From: Belliella calami
GTDB lineage: Bacteria > Bacteroidota > Bacteroidia > Cytophagales > Cyclobacteriaceae
DNA: 64,000 nt
Direction: 5' to 3'
Assembly: GCF_022549695.1 (NCBI RefSeq)
Contig: NZ_JAKZGS010000007.1
Location: forward strand, 124,001-188,000
Shown here: positions 57,702 to 64,000 of the stretch, piece by piece
Layout: each line of letters starts with the position of its first letter
Position numbering within the stretch: the first letter of the stretch is position 1
Position numbers and translations under genes: made by a program
The notes under the pieces: model-generated
What the model was told of the DNA's origin: nothing
Databases searched by the model: none
Seen by the model: the letters and a program-made list of their open reading frames with translations, nothing else

Positions 57702-60470
57702 TCATAACTTATCCCTAAACTCACTTGGAGTGATCCCATAGGTATTTTTAAAAACAGTCGAAAAATAAGCAGCAGTCTTAAAACCTGTTTGAAATGCAAT
57801 TTCTGCAATACTGAATTGTCTATTGCCCAAAAGGTATTTTGATTTTTTCAATCTTATTTTATTGATATAATCATTTACAGAATACCCCAATGCTGATTTT
57901 ACTTTCCTATAAAGCTGACCTCTTGACAGCCCCATATCTTTGCAGATATCATTGACCCCAAAATCTGGGTTGGACAAATGCTTTTCAATTACTGCATTGA
58001 AAGTATTAACAAATTTTTTATCTGATTTTTCTGCCTTATGTTCATTTGTCACCTGTTCATTTGCTGGTAGTGCATGTAAAAAATGTTGTTCGATCTTTAA
58101 TCTATTGACCATAACAGTATTGATTTTTTCCATCAAAACAGCCATACTAAAAGGCTTCGTAATATAATCTTCCACACCTGACTTGATTCCAAGAAGCAAA
58201 TCTTCTTGAGAACTTTTGGCAGAAATCACAATGATGGGGATAGATGCTGTTCTCGGATCATTCTTCAGCTTGGAAATCAGATCAAGACCATTCTCATTTC
58301 GTATCATCAAATCACAAGTGATAAGATCTGGAACCAAATCAGAAGCTTTTGAAAAAGCAGTTTCAACATCTTGGGCTTCGACAACCTGATATTTGACAGA
58401 AAGACCCCTTCTGAGGTATTCACGAATATCTGTATCATCTTCAATAATGAGGATCATCTTTCCTACAACTGGAGTTTGCTCAATTTCTAATTTTGCCAAC
58501 GCATCAGACATATAGTTATGATGATCCAGTACCAACTCTCTATAATCTGTTGACAGAAACTCTTCCTCGCCAAAATGAGCATTACCCATTTTCAGCCTTA
58601 CCTCAAATACAGTACTTTCACCAAGCCTACTTCGGACATTAATCTGTCCATGTTGTGCTTCTATCAGTTCTTTCGCCAAAGCCAACCCCAAGCCAGTACC
58701 AACTTTTCTGAATCCTGAATTACCCTGATAAAACCTATCAAACACATGTAGGATTTCTTCCTGATCCATACCTTCTCCATTGTCTTCTACTTGGATGACC
58801 ACTTCATACTTGAGAATATCTTGAAATACTCTAATGTAGATAAAACCTTTGGAGGGTGTGAATTTGAATGAATTCGAAAGCAAATTAAACAACACTTTGT
58901 CCATCATAACGGGATCAAACCAGAGTTTTATTCCGAGATCTTCGCAAAGTAGCTTAAACCTGATCTGATTATTATTTGCTGTTTTTTCGAATACAGACAT
59001 GATCTCCTCTATAAAAGGTACCAAAGCCATTTCTGAAACTTTCGCACCCATGTGACCATGATCAATTTTTCTAAAATCCATCAGTTGATTAACAAGACGT
59101 AAGAGCCTGTAAGTATTCTTTCTTATCAGCAGTAGGTCATTTTTGAATTGAGGAAAATTCTTTGAATTCAACATATCTTCCACCGGCCCTTGGATTAAAG
59201 TGAGCGGCGTCCTGAATTCATGGGAGACATTTGTGAAAAACTCCAATTTTTGTTGTGTAGCCAACTCTGCTTTTTGGGCATAAGCTATGATCTGTTGCTG
59301 TTGGTCTAAGACCTCCTCATTCTTGGCAGCTAACTCACTATTAATAATTTGCTTGTCTTTCAGTGATTTGAAGACGTAAATCAAAGAGCCTATTGCAATG
59401 CAAAGTGTAATTCCAAACACGATCAGAAGACCTCTCTGACTTTGATATACTTTAATTTGTGAAGCAATCATCTCATTTTGTCTAGAGATGTTTGCTTGCT
59501 GATTGATAATCCTATCGGTCTGCTGCTTCATGATCCTGACATTGGAAACATCTACTGCGGCAGTCTGTAGAAGATTTTCTTTGTCAAAGGATTCATTTGA
59601 TAAAATTCTCCATGCAATCTCTATGGCTTTATCCCCCCCTGTAGGGTAAAAAAATGTGGCATCCAAAATTCCGTCATTAACTGCTTGCAAACCAGCTCTT
59701 GGCCCTGGCAATGCATCAATACCAATAATTATTGCATGCTCAATTCCAAATTCTTGACACACTTCACCAGCCGATATAGCCATGACATCGTTGTGGCAAA
59801 AAATCAAATCAAATGAAGCATCAGGGTTGACAGACAAAAACTCCCTGAATTTTTGTTTTGCTACATCCCTCTCCCATTCACCCTCTAGCTGATACTTGAA
59901 GGCAAATGAAGTACCTTCCAAAGCCCTTTTGAGCCCTTGATGCCTATCTATTGCAGGAGAGCTACCTCTCAACCCCCAAATTTCCAAAATATCTATATGT
60001 TCGGGATAGGTGGTTTTGATGTATTGACCTACAGTTTGTCCTATTTCATAGTTATCTCCACCAATGTAAGCTGAGTATTGACTGGAAACAATCTTTCGAT
60101 CAATCACAATCACAGGAGTCCCCGAGCGAAACACTTCTTCTACTATTCCTGTGATTGGCTCTGATTCATTCGGAGATACAATCAGTAAATCAACACCCAT
60201 CTTTTGAAAATCCCTGATATCTTCTATCTGAGTTTCGCTTTCTCCTTTAGCATCTTTGATTACTAGCTCAAGATTTGGATAAAAAGAGAGTTCCCTATAC
60301 ATCTCTTCATGCATGGCCTGCCTCCAGGCATCATTGCTCACACATTGCGAAAAACCAATTATCAACTTTTTCTCTTCTACAGGCTGACATGCAGATGCAA
60401 GGATAGTAATGAAGGAAAAGACCTGAACAAATTTGAAAATGGTAGAGATTTTATCAATAATATTATACAT
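57702..60470 (-). CDS. Hybrid two-component sensor with periplasmic sugar-binding domain and AraC output
   Basis: One-protein signalling system that should switch on the fructan locus. 922 aa: N-terminal signal with Cys28, periplasmic-binding-protein domain of the LacI/ribose-binding type (about 35-305; VIVIDRKIVSSQYSAYIGGDN, FCHNDVMAISAGE), TM (about 346-367), coiled coil, HisKA with FFTNVSHEFRTPLTL (His417), HATPase, REC (Asp in TCDLMIRNENG) and a C-terminal AraC-type HTH. The same layout in Bacteroides BT1754 binds fructose (known), which fits the GH32 neighbourhood. Confidence 0.94.
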   Translation of the reverse strand: MYNIIDKISTIFKFVQVFSFITILASACQPVEEKKLIIGFSQCVSNDAWRQAMHEEMYRELSFYPNLELVIKDAKGESETQIEDIRDFQKMGVDLLIVSPNESEPITGIVEEVFRSGTPVIVIDRKIVSSQYSAYIGGDNYEIGQTVGQYIKTTYPEHIDILEIWGLRGSSPAIDRHQGLKRALEGTSFAFKYQLEGEWERDVAKQKFREFLSVNPDASFDLIFCHNDVMAISAGEVCQEFGIEHAIIIGIDALPGPRAGLQAVNDGILDATFFYPTGGDKAIEIAWRILSNESFDKENLLQTAAVDVSNVRIMKQQTDRIINQQANISRQNEMIASQIKVYQSQRGLLIVFGITLCIAIGSLIYVFKSLKDKQIINSELAAKNEEVLDQQQQIIAYAQKAELATQQKLEFFTNVSHEFRTPLTLIQGPVEDMLNSKNFPQFKNDLLLIRKNTYRLLRLVNQLMDFRKIDHGHMGAKVSEMALVPFIEEIMSVFEKTANNNQIRFKLLCEDLGIKLWFDPVMMDKVLFNLLSNSFKFTPSKGFIYIRVFQDILKYEVVIQVEDNGEGMDQEEILHVFDRFYQGNSGFRKVGTGLGLALAKELIEAQHGQINVRSRLGESTVFEVRLKMGNAHFGEEEFLSTDYRELVLDHHNYMSDALAKLEIEQTPVVGKMILIIEDDTDIREYLRRGLSVKYQVVEAQDVETAFSKASDLVPDLITCDLMIRNENGLDLISKLKNDPRTASIPIIVISAKSSQEDLLLGIKSGVEDYITKPFSMAVLMEKINTVMVNRLKIEQHFLHALPANEQVTNEHKAEKSDKKFVNTFNAVIEKHLSNPDFGVNDICKDMGLSRGQLYRKVKSALGYSVNDYINKIRLKKSKYLLGNRQFSIAEIAFQTGFKTAAYFSTVFKNTYGITPSEFRDKL

Positions 60471-60717
60471 AAGTTGAATCTATGGGACTTTGCCATTAAC
60501 CAAATTAAATTCCTTGTACAATGGATCGGGATGCTGATTGTCAAGAGTTGAAGATGGTCAGAAACAGGGTCCATTTATTAATTGTTCGATTCTGTAATAG
60601 AACTGAGAAACGATAATACTTAAATTTAAAGATAGAAAAGATTTTTCCAAATCAAGAAAATGAGTTTTCAGCCAATTACAAAATTGATTACTTTAGCATG
60701 TAAAATATAGCTTAATC

Positions 60718-61824
60718 ATGCCTTACCTTTCTAAAATCGCCTCACCTACACTGCTTATTGACGAAAAAATCTGTAGGGAAAATCTGAAGAGAATGTCAGA
60801 AAAGGCGAAGAAACACAGAATGAAACTGATCCCACATTTCAAAACTGGACAATCCAAAGAAATCGGGAAATGGGCAAGAGATTATGGTGTTCAGGAAATT
60901 ACAGTTTCTTCGGTCAAAATGGCAAATTACTTTTCAGGTGACAGTTGGGATAATATCCATATTGCATTTCCTTTCAATCCTTTGGAGGCAAATGCGCTTG
61001 ATCAATTGGCAAGCAACTCCAGAATTTCCGTGCAATTGGTAAATGCCGAGGTAACTGAAATTCTTTGCAATAGACTCAAAAATGAAGTTGGATTTTTTAT
61101 AGAAATCGATGCAGGTTATGGACGAACAGGTGTGGAAGTGAGTGATTTTGGAAAAATAGAAGCAATTCTCAGAAAGGCAAAGGAAAGCAGCACATTGGTT
61201 TTCAAAGGTTTCTATATTCATGCTGGACATACTTATTATGAAAAAGATATTTCAAAAATATACGAAGAAACACGGTTGGCATTGAACATGCTCAAAAACA
61301 AATACAGGACCGAGTATCCGGATTTAGTAACCCGTCTAGGTGATACACCTGGATGCTCAACAATGGATGATTTTGGAGATATTGATGAAATGGGACCAGG
61401 CAATTTTGTTTTTTACGACTTGACGCAAGAGCGTATCGGAAGCTGTCAAAAAAAGGATATCGCTGTGGCATTGGCAGCACCGGTAGTGGATATCAAAAAG
61501 GACAAAAGAACAATTCTGGTTCATGCTGGAGGCGTGCACTTGGCCAAGGATGTTCTGATAGAGTCTGACGGAAGCAAGAATTTTGGTGAAATTGTATTTC
61601 TAACAGAGAATGGCTGGAACATTCCCGAATCTAGATCCTTTGTCAAAAGTATTTCTCAGGAACATGGCATCATCCAAGCTTCTGATGAATTGCTTGAAAA
61701 AACAAAGGTAGGAGACCTTTTGGGAATTCTACCTGTTCACAGCTGCATGACAGCAGATTGTATGAAGTCCTACCTCAGTCTTGATGGTCAGTGGATTGAC
61801 CATGCTGAGGGAGTTAACTCTTAA
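60718..61824 (+). CDS. D-threonine aldolase / D-serine dehydratase-like PLP enzyme
   Basis: Fold-III PLP enzyme of 368 aa: TPTLLID-type start (SPTLLIDEKICREN), PLP-Lys motif LIPHFKTGQS (Lys about 43) and EIDAGYGRTGVE, FKGFYIHAGHTYY and TRLGDTPGCS. The C-terminal D-ser_dehydrat domain carries a His-Cys metal pair in PVHSCMTADCM (about 345-355). Family members cleave D-threonine or deaminate D-serine; activity here unproven. Divergent from the hybrid sensor; stop overlaps the convergent gene by 4 bp. Confidence 0.88.
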   Translation: MPYLSKIASPTLLIDEKICRENLKRMSEKAKKHRMKLIPHFKTGQSKEIGKWARDYGVQEITVSSVKMANYFSGDSWDNIHIAFPFNPLEANALDQLASNSRISVQLVNAEVTEILCNRLKNEVGFFIEIDAGYGRTGVEVSDFGKIEAILRKAKESSTLVFKGFYIHAGHTYYEKDISKIYEETRLALNMLKNKYRTEYPDLVTRLGDTPGCSTMDDFGDIDEMGPGNFVFYDLTQERIGSCQKKDIAVALAAPVVDIKKDKRTILVHAGGVHLAKDVLIESDGSKNFGEIVFLTENGWNIPESRSFVKSISQEHGIIQASDELLEKTKVGDLLGILPVHSCMTADCMKSYLSLDGQWIDHAEGVNS

Positions 61825-62288
61825 TTTATAAAGTAAACAACACCTAATTTAAAAACCATACTATTTCTTCCAAAAGCTTGAAACCTGACTTCTGGATTAA
61901 TGCCTAATTCATCAGAAATCTTAAGCATTCCTCCTGCACCTAGATTCATTGAATTAAAATCAAACCTACCTTGAGGGTTGAATTCAAATACCCTTCTGTA
62001 GAAGCCATACCCAGCAGTCACATACCATTGCTTTTCCTTTTCTGTGAGATAATACCTTGCATTTATATCAAAACCTCTTGCATTCCCTGTCGCTGGAACA
62101 AAAAAAGTGAATGAGGGAACTACAGAAAAATAGTTTACTGGAAAATACTCTCCTGTGAAGTTCAAGCCAAAGAATGGCTTGTCGTATGCCATTTCATAAG
62201 CATGTATAACCCTATACTGATTTTTATACTGAGCTGAAGCTGATTCAATCGATATAAATAAAATTACAATTACTAAGAAACTTCTCAT
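61821..62288 (-). CDS. Small outer-membrane beta-barrel-like protein
   Basis: 155 aa with a signal peptide (about 1-19, ASAQY). Alternating strands: FGLNFTGEYFPVNYFSVVPSFTFFVP, FDINARYYL, WYVTAGYGFYRRVFEF, SMNLGAGGML and MVFKLGVVYFIN, which ends in an aromatic C-terminal strand, typical of outer-membrane barrels. No family named. It starts 12 bp after the DUF2490 gene, so likely a co-transcribed partner. Confidence 0.68.
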   Translation of the reverse strand: MRSFLVIVILFISIESASAQYKNQYRVIHAYEMAYDKPFFGLNFTGEYFPVNYFSVVPSFTFFVPATGNARGFDINARYYLTEKEKQWYVTAGYGFYRRVFEFNPQGRFDFNSMNLGAGGMLKISDELGINPEVRFQAFGRNSMVFKLGVVYFIN

Positions 62289-62300
62289 TATCTTTTTTAA

Positions 62301-63143
62301 TTAAAATGCAAAATCTCGGGTAAGTGGCTTTCTTTTTCCTCTGAAATCAAAAGTATACATCACATTTAGCCTGATAATGTGTCGATTCCTATAGGTTCCT
62401 GGAGTGGCTGTTGGCCCATAAGTCCACATATGCCCACCAAAAAACATATAATTATTGTATGTATAACCAACTGCTGTATATATTCTATTTTCTTCAAAAA
62501 TATTCCATACTTGCTTACCTGTCTCAAAGAAAAATTCATTGGAAGGAGCTATAAAGAGTGTCTTATTTTCCATTCTAGGCTTATTTAGAGGAACATAAGC
62601 TGTGATTTTGTAACGCCATCTATCAGTATAATTAAACTCCGCACCTAGGTCATTGTTTCTTTTGAACCTGTGTTCAAAACGGAATTGGTGAAGCACTTTA
62701 ACAGGCCCAACAGACTGAGTCAATAACCACTGATGCCAAAACCTTGGTTCTAACACTGAATCCACATACTCAGGATTCCCTCTTTCAGGTGCAAAATTCC
62801 AAACTAATGTCGGTCCGAAAGTAACTTCAAAGTATTCAGTAAACATATATGTCATACCAAACCTATTGTATAATTGACTCATTCTTCCAACAAAATCACC
62901 ACGATTATCAGCACTTGATCTTCTTCGATAATGATTCTCTTGGTACCACCACCATTTATCTGAGAATCTCAACTTGAGATACAAACCATTCCAGTTTTCT
63001 GTTGTCGCTGGAAGACCTATTTTTTCATCTGGAATTGTAAGATTTTGACTACTTGCTAAGTTTGATTTCAATAAAAATAGAAATACAATTAAACTCAGTT
63101 TAATAAATTTCATAAACATTTTGTTCTTCTTCACAGTTTTCAT
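62301..63143 (-). CDS. DUF2490 outer-membrane protein
   Basis: 280 aa: basic N terminus, signal peptide (hydrophobic part about 12-32, NLASSQ), then a beta-rich domain of DUF2490 type (WNGLYLKLRFSDKWWWYQENHYRRR, QLYNRFGMTYMF, FRFEHRFKRN, VMYTFDFRGKRKP). Predicted porin-like barrel. Function unknown. Its ATG overlaps the stop of the upstream coiled-coil gene by ATGA. Confidence 0.82.
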   Translation of the reverse strand: MKTVKKNKMFMKFIKLSLIVFLFLLKSNLASSQNLTIPDEKIGLPATTENWNGLYLKLRFSDKWWWYQENHYRRRSSADNRGDFVGRMSQLYNRFGMTYMFTEYFEVTFGPTLVWNFAPERGNPEYVDSVLEPRFWHQWLLTQSVGPVKVLHQFRFEHRFKRNNDLGAEFNYTDRWRYKITAYVPLNKPRMENKTLFIAPSNEFFFETGKQVWNIFEENRIYTAVGYTYNNYMFFGGHMWTYGPTATPGTYRNRHIIRLNVMYTFDFRGKRKPLTRDFAF

Positions 63144-64000
63144 ATTCCTAAATCAGATTCAATTTTTTCAATAGAAGATCTTCTGTTTAATCTTCTCTCA
63201 AGACTTCTGGTATCCTCATTTCTTAAGTCTGACATTCTTCTGATTAATGCTTCAATTTTCCTTGTCCAACTCTTTATCTCTACATAATTGGTCTCATTTT
63301 TAATGCTATTTACATAGTGTTCATATAGCCTCTCCCCACTTTCAAAAAGTCTCTCTTTGAAACGTCTATCATATCTCTCGTTAAAAAATGCGTTAAAAAA
63401 TTCTTCCATGTAATACTCATCTAGGATTTCCCAATTCCTGGAAATATTGGAAAGAGGCTCAAACTGATTTCCTAACTCTTCCACTAAGTCTAACATCCTA
63501 TTGGCTTCTTCTTTCTTGGTAGAATACCGTTCGGCTTGTGCATACCTTTCATTAATTCTTCCAAACTGGTCGTCTAGTATGTTCGTTTGAACATTTGAAA
63601 TAATTGTTCTTGAAAACTCATCAAGTTCCCCCACATTGGAATACAAAGAATCTAAATTTTCTTTTAAGGATTGAATTTCTTCCTCCAACAAAATCAGATC
63701 TGAATCTTCTTTGATTCTATTCAGTTGACCATCAACATAATTTCTAGTTTGCAAAGTATATTCTCTCACTTGATTTAAATAATCATTGAGAGCCACAAAG
63801 AAATCTTCTCTGAAATCCATTACTTCATAATCCAATACCAATATTTTGTCTTCATCCTGGAAAGTGTAATGAATTTCATCTTCAGTAGTAATAAAGAAAA
63901 TACCTTCATCTACAATCTGATCCAAATCATAATATTGAATGTCTTTTGATCTTATCTTTTCAATCAACTCCTTTGAATTGTTTAATTTATCAAATTGAAA
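63140..64000 (-). CDS. Partial coiled-coil protein (5' end outside window)
   Basis: The frame stays open to the right edge, so the protein starts beyond it; the visible part is at least 286 aa. It is acidic, Tyr/Asp-rich at the start (IQYYDLDQIVDEGIFFITTEDE), then strongly helical and charged with long coiled coils (IKEDSDLILLEEEIQSLKEN) and an Arg-rich end (SLERRLNRRSS). No known domain recognised. Coupled by ATGA overlap to the DUF2490 gene. Confidence 0.7.
   Translation of the reverse strand, partial: FQFDKLNNSKELIEKIRSKDIQYYDLDQIVDEGIFFITTEDEIHYTFQDEDKILVLDYEVMDFREDFFVALNDYLNQVREYTLQTRNYVDGQLNRIKEDSDLILLEEEIQSLKENLDSLYSNVGELDEFSRTIISNVQTNILDDQFGRINERYAQAERYSTKKEEANRMLDLVEELGNQFEPLSNISRNWEILDEYYMEEFFNAFFNERYDRRFKERLFESGERLYEHYVNSIKNETNYVEIKSWTRKIEALIRRMSDLRNEDTRSLERRLNRRSSIEKIESDLGI

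Overview
The window looks like chromosomal DNA of a Bacteroidota member, most likely order Cytophagales and near Cyclobacteriaceae (the family placement is inference). Supporting signs are an AT-rich sequence, a SusC/SusD pair with a hybrid two-component sensor, the gliding protein GldC, the ftsX-DUF3098-uppP-truB-ribF order, many lipoproteins with Bacteroidota-type signals, and a TTG-N19-TAnnTTTG promoter in front of rlmF. No rRNA, tRNA, CRISPR array, phage or intact insertion sequence was recognised.

Layout. 1-6.3 kb (minus) is a tripartite RND efflux operon led by a small membrane protein. 6.5-13.6 kb (plus) holds housekeeping genes (fmt, folA, an SDR, cinA, a 2-oxoacid dehydrogenase E2), a Xre-RES toxin-antitoxin pair with its probable operator, and a DUF4412 protein. 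13.6-18.2 kb (minus) is a tight OsmC / 79-aa protein / Cache lipoprotein / hybrid histidine kinase cassette. 18.6-24.2 kb has the fused mutase icmF divergent from an acetyl-CoA hydrolase/transferase gene whose 3' end is followed by three 110-115 bp tandem repeats. 24.2-28.6 kb is a TonB-dependent receptor with a GDSL-type lipoprotein. 29-35.7 kb (minus) runs from pdeM and ftsX through uppP, truB, ribF and the two subunits of a 3-oxoacid CoA-transferase (split by a repeat array) to gldC. 36-38 kb has a DUF4221 lipoprotein and a small exported cysteine-containing peptide. 38.3-42.4 kb is a methionine operon (metY-metX-hom) under a complete SAM-I riboswitch. 42.6-47.4 kb is mixed: fasciclin lipoprotein, rlmF, TlpA-like protein, an orphan DUF6364 antitoxin, a beta-barrel protein and a truncated thioredoxin-like remnant. 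47.5-60.5 kb is a fructan utilisation locus. 60.7-64 kb has a D-threonine aldolase-like enzyme and two outer-membrane proteins coupled to a partial coiled-coil gene.

How the parts work together. The fructan locus forms a full pathway: a sensor with a periplasmic sugar-binding domain and AraC output, SusC/SusD import, a GH32 lipoprotein to cut fructan, a sugar porter and a fructokinase. The methionine operon takes aspartate semialdehyde to homoserine, then O-acetylhomoserine, then homocysteine, with SAM feedback. IcmF and two CoA-transferases suggest active short-chain acyl-CoA metabolism.

The most interesting unexplained items are the OsmC / Cache lipoprotein / kinase cassette, the DUF4221-small peptide pair, the inverted repeat array inside the scoA-scoB operon, the tandem repeat that starts inside a stop-codon region, and the switching hairpin next to the SAM-I aptamer. 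I did not find an obvious new defence or mobile system.
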